Of a DNA stretch of 63,263 nt, positions 1 through 9,152 are shown piece after piece. The stretch spans positions 1 to 63,263 of the forward strand of contig NZ_JACJHX010000018.1 in assembly GCF_014138605.1 (NCBI RefSeq), given 5' to 3'. The notes under the pieces were generated by a model, which worked only from the letters and a program-made list of their open reading frames with translations, was not told the DNA's origin and ran no database searches. Both the position numbers and the translations under genes were made by a program. Each line of letters opens with the position of its first letter. Positions within the stretch are counted from its first letter, which is position 1. The DNA comes from Peribacillus huizhouensis (GTDB lineage Bacteria > Bacillota > Bacilli > Bacillales > DSM-1321).

Positions 1-321
1 GTAAAAAATTATATTAAGTTTTATAACAATAAACGTTTTCAAAAAAAATTAAATAACCTCAGCCCTACTGAATATAGAGCTAAGGCTGCCTAATAAGTGA
101 ACCTTTTTATTAATTGTCTACTTGACGGGGATAAGACCAAACGGAAGATCCTTTTTCAGTACCTATAAGGGTGATTATGTAAACTCTTCTTGAAATAAAA
201 TTAGAGAAGTTTTTTAATCTAGCTTAGGAAGGGAAATAAAAAAATCGATGTAAGAATATGAGTCAACCAAGTAATATTAAAAGGATAAAATCAAGGAAGA
301 GAAAAAGTGAGGGAGAAATGA
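1..321. other. Left-edge non-coding stretch
   Basis: This is AT-rich sequence without a convincing gene on either strand. A weak inverted repeat followed by a T run lies near 181-213 and may be a terminator of a gene outside the window. The last bases (GAGGGAGAA, around 308-317) are the ribosome binding site of the next gene. Confidence 0.4.
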
Positions 322-816
322 ATGGTTGCCAAAAAATTTCGTGAAATATACCCAGGACAAATTTTCGAAATTTATCTTCAGCAAATTAACAAATATGCTT
401 ACGGTGTAGTCTTAGCGGGCGATATACGGTTAGATAAAAATGATGATATAATCATCGGTTACATAGAATCTTTCACCGAACAGCCAATAAACCTTGAAGA
501 AATAATTAAAAATATAGAGAAAAGGAATTTCTCATTTATTGCTAATTCAGGAATAGCTTCGATTTATAATCATTGCTGGACGTTTGTAGGTTCCTATCAG
601 AAAATGATAATGGGCTCTGATGAATTAAATAAGGTGGAATATGCTGCTGAATTTATGGATAAATTTTATAGAAGTGTCGGTAATAGCCTTCTGCCCATAA
701 GTGATTGCGAAAAAATAAAAGAAGAAGAATTTAAAAAAATCCCTAATCCTCTTGGATTGGTTGGGGACATAGCAATTGAAAATAGATTAATAGATATTGC
801 AAGCAACCAGTTGTAA
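322..816 (+). CDS. Imm26-like immunity protein (orphan)
   Basis: A 164-residue soluble protein. The N-terminal part (FREIYPGQIFEIYL followed by KYAYGVVL) resembles the Imm26 family of polymorphic-toxin immunity proteins, which start with a 'GDIFxIPL...YGYGxVL' strand pair. Members neutralise a cognate toxin made by neighbouring or kin cells. No toxin gene lies next to it, so it may be an orphan immunity gene protecting against other strains, or a relic. The ATG at 322 follows GAGGGAG at usable spacing; an overlapping ATG at 318 is in another frame. A small hairpin terminator follows. It is AT-rich and lies beside IS debris, consistent with acquired DNA. The family call rests on the N-terminus only. 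Confidence 0.5.
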   Translation: MVAKKFREIYPGQIFEIYLQQINKYAYGVVLAGDIRLDKNDDIIIGYIESFTEQPINLEEIIKNIEKRNFSFIANSGIASIYNHCWTFVGSYQKMIMGSDELNKVEYAAEFMDKFYRSVGNSLLPISDCEKIKEEEFKKIPNPLGLVGDIAIENRLIDIASNQL

Positions 817-828
817 AATCAAAAAAAT

Positions 829-847
829 AAGAGAGGATTCTCTTTTT
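829..847 (+). terminator. Terminator after Imm26-like gene
   Basis: AAGAGA (829-834) pairs with TCTCTT (839-844), followed by a T run. It lies 13 bases after the stop codon. Confidence 0.6.
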
Positions 848-1335
848 TAATCGAGTTTGTGAATTGTTACACTTAAACTAACGGGGTGCGATAGTTCAAC
901 AAGACTTAGTAATTAAGATCTTTAACAATCGGGCGCTAATACGAGAGTAGGTAACATGTCTGACTACTTGTTACCAACATTAATGTAATATTAATATTTA
1001 ATAAAAAGTCCATATTCCTTGATATTAAAGGATTCTTTGGTTACCAACATTAATGTCGGTGAACAGTGATGTTAAATGACAATAAAGTCGGGAACTCACT
1101 TGAAAATTTGTTAATCAGAAATTATGAATAAAAGTTTGATCGAGTAGGACTCAATCCGATTTCTGGGTTGGGTCTTTTTTCATTAATAAGGATTTCATGA
1201 AAAAGTTATGAAATGAGACATTGGATGCAAATGGTTTTAAATGATAATGGATAGGAATAAATATTGTGAAAGAATGTACTTAAAATAAAGGGGCAGCATT
1301 CCTGTAATAACTGAAAATGAGATTTGAACGAAAAA
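848..1335. other. Gene-free stretch with a 17-bp direct repeat
   Basis: No coding region is supported. The motif GTTACCAACATTAATGT occurs twice, at 970-986 and 1040-1056, exactly 70 bases apart. A short GACTCaatCCGATTTCTGGGTTGGGTC hairpin with a T run sits near 1149-1180 and may be a terminator. The repeats could be relics of a mobile-element end, but that is only a guess. Confidence 0.4.
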
Positions 1336-1406
1336 AGACCTCTTGATAAGATGAATATGTCCTGAGCTAGCCAGCTAAAAGGGACAAAACATCTACTCGG
1401 AGGTCT
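1336..1406 (+). repeat. Long hairpin before IS110 transposase
   Basis: The nested complementary blocks are AGACCTC (1336-1342) with GAGGTCT (1400-1406), AGATG with CATCT, and TGTCC with GGACA. The hairpin ends 4 bases before the ATG, so it could sequester the ribosome binding site (CGGAGGTCT) or form part of the element's left end. Confidence 0.6.
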
Positions 1407-1410
1407 CACT

Positions 1411-2704
1411 ATGAATTATAACCAAAATCATAAAATAGCTCAAATTACACCTAAAGCCTTAGTAATTGGTATTGATATTGCCAAACATCATCACGTAGCT
1501 AGAGCACAGGATTATCGTGGAATGGAGCTAGGATCTACTTGCTTTTTTGATAATACCCAAGAAGGATTTAGCGCATTTATTAATTGGATTAATCAAATAA
1601 AAGAGTCATGCGAAATGGAGTCTGTCATTACTGGAATGGAGCCAACAGGTCATTATTGGCTTAATTTAGCTCATATTCTAAAGGAAGAACAGATTAAATT
1701 CGTAACGGTCAACCCTTTACACGTCAAGCATAGTAAGGAGTTAGACGATAACTCTCCAACAAAAAATGATGTTAAAGACGCAAAAGTCATTGCACAACTA
1801 GTTAAAGATGGTAGATACGCCGAACCAACAATACCACAAGGGGTTTTCGCGGAACTGCGTGTGGCTAAGAAATTACGCGATTTATTAAATGTAGACTTAC
1901 AAATTGTGCAGGGACAGGTACACAACTGGATTGATCGATACTTTCCAGAGTTCTTTACCGTTTTTAAAAGTTGGGAAGGAAAGGCAGCTCTTCATTTATT
2001 AAAGCTTGAAGCATTACCGGATGAACTTGTGAGATATACAGACGAAGAATTACTAGAATATCTTAGGCAGGCAGTGAAACGTAGTATAGGGATAAAGAAG
2101 ATTCAGGCCTTAAGAAGCAGCCAATCGCTCGATTGGCATTCGTCAGGGCGCCATGATGGCTAAAATGGAATTGAGAGCGTTAATTCAAAAGTATGAACTC
2201 ATTCAAGCCAAGTTCGAAGAGCTTGACCAAACTCTGGATACACTGCTTCAAGATATTCCAGGCGTTGATCAAATGTTAGAGATAACAGGAATCGGACGCG
2301 ATACAGTGGCGGGTTTCTTAGCTGAAGTAGGCGATTTGAGTGAATATTATCATCCTCGTCAAATAACCAAACTGGCAGGACTCAGCTTAAAAGAAAATAC
2401 ATCAGGTAAGCATAAAGGGAGGACCAAAATAACGAAACGTGGTCGTAAAAAATTACGAGCTTTATTATTTCGGGCATCTATGATTCTAGTAGCGAAGAAC
2501 AAAGCCTTTAAAGCCCTACATCATTATTACACAACGAGACCTGACAATCCGTTGAAAAAGATGCAGTCTTTAATTGCTTTATGTAATAAGCTCATACGCA
2601 TTCTCTTTTCTATCGGGAAAAAACAGTTTGTATTCCAGGAAGAGAAAATGTTAAAGGATATCCCCCATATGCATGCATTTATTCAAGAACCAATAGCAGC
2701 TTAA
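1411..2704 (+). pseudogene. IS110-family transposase, frameshifted
   Basis: The first part (250 codons, 1411-2163) begins the DEDD domain, with the GIDIAKHHHVARAQD and GMEPTGHYW motifs typical of IS110 transposases. The second part (to 2704) carries the C-terminal Transposase_20 domain, including IPGVDQMLEITGIGRDTVAGFLAEVGD, GLSLKENTSGKHKGRTKITKRG and the LRALLFRAS block. The two reading frames join near 2113: after ATTCAGGCCTTA the frame is lost, while the other frame reads AANRSIGIRQGAMMAK, the expected continuation. Loss of two bases (or gain of one) explains this. Unless the element uses programmed frameshifting, which is not usual for this family, the copy is inactive. Confidence 0.85.
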
Positions 2705-2935
2705 TCAATATAAAACTGACTTTTGACAAATAGATAGACAGATCAACAGACAAAATCAGCATGGGATTAGTTGGCAACGAAACTAACGTAAGGACATAGA
2801 TCCTGTAGGGCAGCATGACCGACATCCACCTTATGGAAAGGTTGAACGAAGGAATGTAGGAGCGTAGACTCTGTGAGATTTGGGAGGGTAGACCCCCATA
2901 AGATATGTGGACATCCATTGGTGCGTACATACCTA
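2705..2935 (+). ncRNA. Candidate IS110 bridge-RNA region
   Basis: This is a non-coding tail of the element with elevated G+C and several short self-complementary blocks (for example GGGAGGGTAGACCCCC near 2882-2900). IS110-family recombinases are known to use a bridge RNA encoded in the non-coding end of the element; in the IS1111-type subgroup this lies downstream of the gene. The assignment is by position and composition only; I could not identify target- and donor-binding loops. Confidence 0.3.
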
Positions 2936-3166
2936 TTTATCCAACTTTTTGAAATTAACCGAAGGTTGGCTAGTTTCTTGCGCTCATTTTCTTCGTAAAC
3001 TGTCTGATTGTGTTCTTTTCGTTCTAATCAAATCTGTATAGTTAAATAAGTTAGGTAGTAATATAGAGAAAAACTGCGTATTTAAGAGATAAGTGTTTGT
3101 TTATTGAGGGAGTTTAATTAAAGAAGGAAACAGTAAATTAAAAAGTTACAAGGAGGATTTTAAGTT

Positions 3167-3457
3167 TTGAGGTACATAAGATTTTTCTTATATTTTTTTT
3201 TCATACACACTATTATAGGATTATGTTTTTTCTATGGGGATAACTTTCGTAAACCGTTTAGCGACTTCAGTAATTCAGATATTGCAAGGGCTATAATTAT
3301 TATAATAATAATGGGGTCTTATTTTGGACTAGCTAGTGATGTATTTATTAGGTTTAACGATATTTCAAAAACAGTTAAAGTTCTAATTTCTGTGGTTTCT
3401 TTTTTTGTTTCGATATTCATAATTGGACTTTTTCTAAGCGTTTATTTTGAGGCTTAA
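3167..3457 (+). CDS. Small three-span membrane protein, unknown
   Basis: A 96-residue very hydrophobic protein with three predicted membrane segments: roughly residues 4-24 (a stretch of Phe and Ile), 42-62 (containing a run of seven Ile) and 70-93. The start is TTG, chosen because AAGGAGG (3150-3156) lies 10 bases upstream. No family is recognised. It stands alone between the IS110 element and the convergent RloC-like gene, and a shared terminator follows. Composition is AT-rich like the rest of the island. A small membrane protein beside defence-type genes could be an effector or immunity component, but nothing in the sequence shows it. Confidence 0.6.
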   Translation: MRYIRFFLYFFFIHTIIGLCFFYGDNFRKPFSDFSNSDIARAIIIIIIMGSYFGLASDVFIRFNDISKTVKVLISVVSFFVSIFIIGLFLSVYFEA

Positions 3458-3534
3458 TTGGTAACAAGATTCTTCAACTAACGGGTGCTTGAGTTAAACA
3501 AAGGAAATTATTAAATCAGAACTGGCAAAATTAC

Positions 3535-3564
3535 AAAAGGACCGAAACACTGGTCCTTTTATTG
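3535..3564. terminator. Bidirectional terminator
   Basis: AAAAGGACC (3535-3543) pairs with GGTCCTTTT (3552-3560). It serves the small membrane protein gene on the plus strand and probably the convergent RloC-like gene on the minus strand. Confidence 0.7.
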
Positions 3565-3600
3565 TGTTTAAATATTAATATTATCGTTAAACAAAGCCTG

Positions 3601-6171
3601 CTATTTAAACAATCTGCTGAACTGTTCTAATTTTTTAAGATCTTCAATCATTTCTTCATTACTTGGTATTATTCGACCGATGGCATGAGACTCATCATGT
3701 ACAAAAGTGGAGGTTTTTGTCATACCTTCTGTTACAAGCTGAACTAATTCATCGGTGAATTTAATCTTACTAAGTCTTTGTGTTTGTACACTTGCATCAA
3801 AACGTTCAATGACACCGTTTAATAGCAATTCCTCTACCGCTCTTTCCCAAGATTCTCTTAACAACATATACCACGTTTTTACATTTGGAAAATAAATATC
3901 AGGATCTAGTTGGCTCTCTTGTTTTTTTAACTTTGGCAATTCATTTTTCAAGTATTTAATTCTTTTGCTAGTTGACAAGGTTATCCATGGCATTTCAGTT
4001 TTTGCAATTCCTGCCCTCTTCCCATTTCTCCTAACAGAACAATACGATTCATTAACCTTTTGTAATTTTGCATGTTTTTGGAGAGTATGAAGAAACACGA
4101 TGTCGTGTGTAAAAATAATTACTTGTCGCTTTTTGGCTTCTTGTATTAATCGCTGTGCTACATAATCTCTCCTGCTATGGTCTAGAGAAGACACGGGGTC
4201 ATCAAGTATGATTCCTCCCTTTGAGGTTATAGAGGAAATTTCAGCAAGAAAAAATGCTATTGATAATGCTTTTTGTTCACCTTCACTTAGTATTTCATTG
4301 ATATTAATTTTTGAACTTGAATCTAAAGCGAGTTTGATTGTGGTTTTTCCTTTAACTCCTCTGCTGTTTAACTTGAACAGAATGTGTTCCCTTCTAAGTA
4401 GCTTTAGTTCTTTTTCAATTTCGCTTTGAAATTTATCAGTTAATAATGAGCTAGATAATTCATTATATTTTCTTGTTAGCTTTGTTGTATCTAGGGATTT
4501 TATAGCTTTATCAATATTATCTACTTGGTGTCGTATTTTTGCTAGTCGATAAACATCTTCCATTCTTTTAAAGACCTTTTCTTTCGAAACTAACTCGTTT
4601 TGCTCAGCCTGTAAATCTGTCGAATTGTCTTGTTGGACTAGTGTTTTAAAATGCTCCATCTCAATGCTTTTTGACTCTAACCATTCTTCTATTTGTTTTA
4701 AAGGAAGTAATTCTATTCCTGGTATATCTTCCAGCGATAGGCTTATATCACTCTCCGCATTCTGTAAGACGGTACTAACTTTCATCGCAGATTGAATAAA
4801 TAATTCAACTTTCATATCCAATTCAGGTGAATCATTATTTAAGAAAGTACGAACAGAGGAGTCCGTTACTTTTGTAAATGGTAGAGATTTTAATTTAGAT
4901 AGCCAAAACTGTCTATGTGCATCTAGTTGAGCTGTCTTTTGACTGATACTGTCATTAATAAATTCCTCAAAACGCGTTAATCGTATTCGAGATTCATCTT
5001 TTAAGTCTTGGTGACACAACAAACATTTTGCGTCATTCTCGACGTATGGAAAGGAATGTTCAGGATAAGCAATTTCATTATATTGCTTTGCGGAATACCA
5101 GAGATTTTTCCAAGGATCACTACCGACACCATCTAAAGGTTGTTCTTCAAATGCTTCGTGAGTTAAAGCTGCCAGCGTTGCTTTTGAATCAAGATATTGC
5201 TGATGTAATGTGACAAATTCTTTAACCTTTTCAAAAGATATTTCTTTACGAATATACTGGAGATTATTTTTTAAATTTGTAATATCATTTATGTTCCTTT
5301 GAAGTTCTTGAGTCAATTTAAGCGGATTTGAATTTATAAGTACCTTTAAATCTTTTGAAATCTGTTCAAGCCGTACCTGATCCTCCTTTGTAAAAATACA
5401 ATTTTGCTGTATGTCTTTTTCTTCAGTTTTGTAAGAAATAGATTCAACAAACATTTTGACCTTAGAAGAACTGGATAACTCATGAAACGTAGGCAGAGTT
5501 TTCATAAGATTTTCTTTTAATTGTAATAAACTTTGTTTTATTTCCGTTTGATGTGTAGCAAGATTATCAAAGATTTTAAATTCAGTTGGAATAAATACAA
5601 CCTCGTTTTCAGATTCTGCATAAACCTTTGCACAATCTGTATCAAAAATACTAACCGAGGTTAACTGCTGTTCAGGTGCAGTATTTACACTTCTATTAAT
5701 AATGGTCTCTATTCCATTTTGCTGAACATATATGTCTGCTGTGCTTATTGGTTGGCTTGAATTATAGATATTCGGATGAATTTTTGTTTTAGCATCAACT
5801 GCTCGACAAGCCTGTTTTAGCACCTTAGCATAACTAGATTTACCAGCAGAATTTTCACCATAAACAACTGTTAATCCATCTGGAGAAAATTCAAGCCCAT
5901 ACTCTGGTTCGATGGCTGCAATGTTTTTGAAATTTTTTATTGCTGTAATCTTAATTGTATCTTTCAAATGTTTATTTGGGATATGACCTTTTTCTAAAGG
6001 AATGATATTTAAAATTCTTTCAGAAAAGCCATTCTCGTGAAGGATATTATCTATTACTTCTTTTAATTCTTTACTTTCGAGCGTAGATTTTTGATAAAGC
6101 CTTCTTATTAAGTCATTTTGCCATTTAGGAAGCACTAATGACCATTCCCAAATTTGATCGTTAAATTCCAT
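3601..6171 (-). CDS. RloC/PrrC-like ABC-ATPase, candidate anticodon nuclease
   Basis: An 856-residue AAA_13-type ATPase with ABC/SMC architecture. Walker A is GENSAGKSS (about 105-113). A coiled-coil region is interrupted by a zinc-hook-like CLLC motif (about 383-386). The ABC signature LSEGEQ (about 628-633) and Walker B ILDDPVSSLD (about 655-664) follow, with a later H-loop (FTHD). The C-terminal 90 residues contain R772-ESW-E776 and His825/His829. This matches the Arg-x3-Glu...His pattern of the HEPN-type nuclease of RloC and PrrC, which cut tRNA anticodon loops during phage infection. The start is set at the second Met, after GAGGTGGG (complement of 6179-6186). No restriction-modification genes flank it, which fits stand-alone RloC rather than PrrC. 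The ATPase assignment is firm; the nuclease role is inferred. Confidence 0.65.
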   Translation of the reverse strand: MEFNDQIWEWSLVLPKWQNDLIRRLYQKSTLESKELKEVIDNILHENGFSERILNIIPLEKGHIPNKHLKDTIKITAIKNFKNIAAIEPEYGLEFSPDGLTVVYGENSAGKSSYAKVLKQACRAVDAKTKIHPNIYNSSQPISTADIYVQQNGIETIINRSVNTAPEQQLTSVSIFDTDCAKVYAESENEVVFIPTEFKIFDNLATHQTEIKQSLLQLKENLMKTLPTFHELSSSSKVKMFVESISYKTEEKDIQQNCIFTKEDQVRLEQISKDLKVLINSNPLKLTQELQRNINDITNLKNNLQYIRKEISFEKVKEFVTLHQQYLDSKATLAALTHEAFEEQPLDGVGSDPWKNLWYSAKQYNEIAYPEHSFPYVENDAKCLLCHQDLKDESRIRLTRFEEFINDSISQKTAQLDAHRQFWLSKLKSLPFTKVTDSSVRTFLNNDSPELDMKVELFIQSAMKVSTVLQNAESDISLSLEDIPGIELLPLKQIEEWLESKSIEMEHFKTLVQQDNSTDLQAEQNELVSKEKVFKRMEDVYRLAKIRHQVDNIDKAIKSLDTTKLTRKYNELSSSLLTDKFQSEIEKELKLLRREHILFKLNSRGVKGKTTIKLALDSSSKININEILSEGEQKALSIAFFLAEISSITSKGGIILDDPVSSLDHSRRDYVAQRLIQEAKKRQVIIFTHDIVFLHTLQKHAKLQKVNESYCSVRRNGKRAGIAKTEMPWITLSTSKRIKYLKNELPKLKKQESQLDPDIYFPNVKTWYMLLRESWERAVEELLLNGVIERFDASVQTQRLSKIKFTDELVQLVTEGMTKTSTFVHDESHAIGRIIPSNEEMIEDLKKLEQFSRLFK

Positions 6172-6425
6172 ATATTTCCCCACCTCTGTCAATAACTTAA
6201 CCCATTCAACAAAAGAGAACAATATATATTTGAAAGTTGTAGAAAAATTACATTATTAATTAACTACACTGAAAATAAAAAGCCGATAGGAATATTTAAA
6301 TGTAATTGTGGATTTATTTATTCTCGTAGTAAAAACGTTTCGGAAAAGTGAAGAATTTTATTAACAATGAATTGGAGAAGTTATACTCATAATATTTCTA
6401 TAATTTTTAATTCGCTTTTTATATA
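6172..6425. other. Gene-free stretch between RloC-like gene and IS relic
   Basis: AT-rich, without a recognisable gene. It should hold the promoter of the minus-strand ATPase gene; no clear -35/-10 pair stands out. Confidence 0.4.
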
Positions 6426-7029
6426 GGCTATGTTAAATAATTCTGTTGATATTTGAAAAAACAAACGAATGTTCTATAATATAATTAAAAGAACGCTTGT
6501 TTGTAGGTTTTGTGGTGATGCTAAAAGCATTAATAGCAGAAATTAAAAAAATGAATTCAGCAGAACAACATCGTTTGAAGGAATTTTTTATCAATTCACT
6601 TGCGTCGTTTTCAGCTAATGAACCAGTTTTCCAAGAAGTAAAGGAACATAAAAATAAAGATGGTTTTACTTGTGTTCACTGCGGTTCCAAGCAAGTTGTA
6701 CGCTTCGGTAAGTATCTGGTAAAACTCGGTTCAAAAGAAGTTGAACGCCAACGATATCGTTGTAAAGATTGCCGAAAAACTTATACAGATGTAACCCTAA
6801 CACCTCTTTACCGTACTCATAAGTCAGACAAATGGTTAGATTTTATTAAATGTATGTTATAAGGTTATTCCATTCGTAAATCAGCAGAGCTTATAGTTGA
6901 CATCCATTATGTTACCTTATTCTATTGAAGACACAAGGTATTGTCTGCTCTAAAGCAAATGGACTTTGATACCTTTTCAGGTATAGTAGAAATAGATGAA
7001 ACAAATCAACAATAAAATTTAACATAGCC
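6426..7029 (+). mobile_element. Internally deleted IS1595-type element
   Basis: The ends are imperfect inverted repeats of about 26 bases. The left end starts GGCTATGTTAAAT (6426-6438). The right end, read on the other strand from 7029, starts with the identical 13 bases, and both continue to TGTTGAT after a short mismatched block. Inside is the 5' part of a transposase gene that runs straight into the right repeat. The 3' half of the gene is missing, giving a 604-bp MITE-like derivative. I see no exact 8-bp target duplication. Confidence 0.7.
6518..7015 (+). pseudogene. IS1595-type transposase, truncated with nonsense mutations
   Basis: The zinc ribbon CVHCGSKQVVRFG...RYRCKDCRKTYTD is the N-terminal DNA-binding domain of IS1595/IS1016-type transposases. 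The open frame stops at 6862 (TAA), but the same frame continues as GYSIRKSAELIVDIHYVTLFY, a second stop (TGA where Trp is expected), then RHKVLSALKQMDFDTFSGIVEIDET. That last block is the start of the catalytic core with its first Asp. The rest of the catalytic domain is deleted and the frame runs into the right inverted repeat. It is non-functional. The start is approximate: GTG at 6512 or ATG at 6518 are options. Confidence 0.75.
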
Positions 7030-7125
7030 AATCATATAAGAAACTGAACCCGTAATTGTTGATTATATAAAAGTAAATATAGAAGAAATTAAAGATAGAA
7101 GGTCATCGCCTAGAATGTTGTTTAA

Positions 7126-7160
7126 TATAAGGATGAAATCGCAAAGATTTCATCCTTATA
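7126..7160. terminator. Perfect 15-bp stem-loop
   Basis: TATAAGGATGAAATC (7126-7140) and GATTTCATCCTTATA (7146-7160) are perfectly complementary around GCAAA. It is probably the terminator of a lost gene. The stretch 7030-7310 otherwise contains no gene I can support. Confidence 0.6.
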
Positions 7161-7310
7161 TATTTTATAAAGATATATGTACTGTCGGTAAAGAATTATC
7201 TATGATAATAGACTTAGAAAAGCTAGTTATAAATTTATCCATATAATATAATAGAAGTATAAATATGTTAAAATGAGAATTATTTTCTTGGGGAAAGTGG
7301 AGAGGCTCGC

Positions 7311-9146
7311 ATGAAACTAACTAGAATAATTGTAAAGAATTTCAAGAAAATTGATGAGGCAACGGTAAATTTCGAAAAAAATTTAATTGTCTTAGTTGGA
7401 CCAAATAATTCAGGGAAATCGTCGTTAATCCAAGGCATTTTGCTTGGGTATCAAAGCTTATTAAAACTTTATAATAGCGATAGAATAGTTTTTAATGAAA
7501 ATGGATATATAGATAAGGAACAAACTGCAAAAAGAAAAGGGATAAGAATAGAGGAATTCCAATTTTTACTTGATGACCTTAAAACCTTATTTAATGTTAA
7601 AGTTCTAAAGCCATTTGAAAAAAATGAAATTGTATCGCTTTATTTTGGGAAAAAATTTATTACAATCTCAGCTTCTTTAATAGGTGAATATTTTTCGGTA
7701 AAGGTAACAGACTGCTCAGAAAATATTACTAAAAATGATGTGGTATCTTTTATAAATAAGTCAATAACTCTAATTCCAAGTTTTTTTACAGTTGTATCAG
7801 ATGAAGAAAGAAAATCTCAAGCTAGATATAACAGCTTGTTAAAAAGCGGAAACTACAATCAGTTGTTTAGAAATATATTATTTGATTTAAAATCTAGTAA
7901 ACCCAAGAGTTTTAAGAAGTTATCTGAAATGGTCGAGGATATTTTTGGCATAAAGGGTCTAAATGTTGAATTTGATGAAAAAAAAGATGAATTTATTAAT
8001 GCCACCTATACCATTGAAGGGATTGAAGGGCGAAATACCAAGAAATTAGGAGTTGCAACTTTGGGGATGGGGACTCTTCAATTTATACAAGTTTTGGCTC
8101 AGGTACTTTTAGGGCAACCTTCAATAATTCTTTTAGATGAACCAGATGCACACTTGCATTCAGGTTTACAAATTAAGATTATTCAATTACTTAATGATTT
8201 ATCTAATACACATAAAATTAATTTTGTTATTGCTACTCATTCAAAGGACATAATCAATAATGTCAAGCCCACCCAAGTAGTTAGCTTCAATAATTTCGGT
8301 AAATTAGAAGAGGTAAAAGAAACTAACCAATTCATAAATGTGTTAAAAACATTAGGGGCGACTACAGAAGAACTGATAGGAATAAATGTAGGTAAACGAT
8401 TAGTTATAGTAGAGGGAGAAGATGATGTTAAAAGTTTAAATGAACTGTGTATCAAATTCGGAATTGATAAATTAGAAAATTTTTCCCTAATAAAATTCAT
8501 ACCTTTAGGTGGTCGCGATAACGTTTTAAAAAATCAGTTATTTAAATTTTTTACTAATATAAATAACATGAATGATTTTAAAAAGATTGCAATATTTGAT
8601 AGGGATTACAGATTTATAGAACAACAATCAAATGATGCGGAAAAATTAAGAAGTAAAGGGTTTGATGTTCTGGCTTGGTCAAAAAAGGAGCTTGAAAACT
8701 ACTTTATTGAACCTGTATTGGTTTCGAATGTTATCAATAAGGAGTTTCGACAGGAACAAATAATTGAACCCGGTGATGTTCAAGCTATTATAGATAAAAC
8801 GTTTGAAGAACAAAAAGAAGATATTATTGTTAATGAGTATGCAAAAGCATTTGAATTGGAAGAAAAGGCTAAAGCCTCTAAAAATAATGGTATAAGTATT
8901 AAGGAATTAGGTGAAGAAACTAAAAGGGAGTGTAGGAAGAGGGCAAGGAATTATATTGAAAGTCAAGATATTAATGATATAGTCTCTGGGAAAGAGGTTT
9001 TAAAAGAAATAAGGATAAATCTAATTAAGTCGGGTACACCATCGCAAAGTGAATTTATTACTAAACTGATTGAAAATTTAATAAACGACGAAGTTAATGT
9101 AGATATTCTAAATTTTGTTGAAGTTATAAAGACAATTTCAAGATAA
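7311..9146 (+). CDS. OLD-family ATP-dependent nuclease (AAA + TOPRIM)
   Basis: A 611-residue protein. The N-terminal ABC-type ATPase has Walker A GPNNSGKSS (residues 30-38), the signature region ATLGMGTLQFIQVLAQ, Walker B IILLDEPDAHLH and an H-loop ATHS. It is followed by a TOPRIM nuclease domain with RLVIVEGEDDVKSL (catalytic Glu near 367) and FDRDYRF (near 428). This is the layout of class 1 OLD (overcoming lysogenization defect) nucleases, which act against phage or process DNA ends. GajA of the Gabija system has the same layout, but the required partner GajB (a UvrD-like helicase) is absent here; the gene is alone. The ATG at 7311 has GTGGAGAGG upstream, and a strong terminator follows. 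It is AT-rich and shares the island with the RloC-like ATPase. Confidence 0.85.
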   Translation: MKLTRIIVKNFKKIDEATVNFEKNLIVLVGPNNSGKSSLIQGILLGYQSLLKLYNSDRIVFNENGYIDKEQTAKRKGIRIEEFQFLLDDLKTLFNVKVLKPFEKNEIVSLYFGKKFITISASLIGEYFSVKVTDCSENITKNDVVSFINKSITLIPSFFTVVSDEERKSQARYNSLLKSGNYNQLFRNILFDLKSSKPKSFKKLSEMVEDIFGIKGLNVEFDEKKDEFINATYTIEGIEGRNTKKLGVATLGMGTLQFIQVLAQVLLGQPSIILLDEPDAHLHSGLQIKIIQLLNDLSNTHKINFVIATHSKDIINNVKPTQVVSFNNFGKLEEVKETNQFINVLKTLGATTEELIGINVGKRLVIVEGEDDVKSLNELCIKFGIDKLENFSLIKFIPLGGRDNVLKNQLFKFFTNINNMNDFKKIAIFDRDYRFIEQQSNDAEKLRSKGFDVLAWSKKELENYFIEPVLVSNVINKEFRQEQIIEPGDVQAIIDKTFEEQKEDIIVNEYAKAFELEEKAKASKNNGISIKELGEETKRECRKRARNYIESQDINDIVSGKEVLKEIRINLIKSGTPSQSEFITKLIENLINDEVNVDILNFVEVIKTISR

Positions 9147-9152
9147 ATATTT

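Larger units (their letters stand above)
1336..2935 (+). mobile_element. IS110-family element, disrupted
   Basis: This is an insertion sequence of the DEDD-transposase type, with the transposase gene (1411-2704) flanked by structured non-coding DNA. Directly upstream, a long imperfect hairpin spans 1336-1406: AGACCTC/GAGGTCT outside, AGATG/CATCT and TGTCC/GGACA inside, with AGCTAGCCAGCT at its tip. Downstream, about 230 bases after the stop codon are richer in G+C than the surroundings and full of short inverted repeats. IS110-type elements lack classical terminal inverted repeats, so the exact ends cannot be placed by eye; the boundaries given are approximate. Confidence 0.55.

Noticed and set aside
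3601..6171. PrrC with an associated type I restriction system
   Set aside because: No hsdM, hsdR or hsdS genes are present; the zinc-hook motif fits RloC better.
8237..8500. Antisense frames inside OLD and other large genes
   Set aside because: They lie opposite strongly conserved coding sequence, without binding sites or family matches.
7311..9146. Gabija system (GajA)
   Set aside because: The OLD protein has the right layout, but no GajB-like helicase gene is adjacent.
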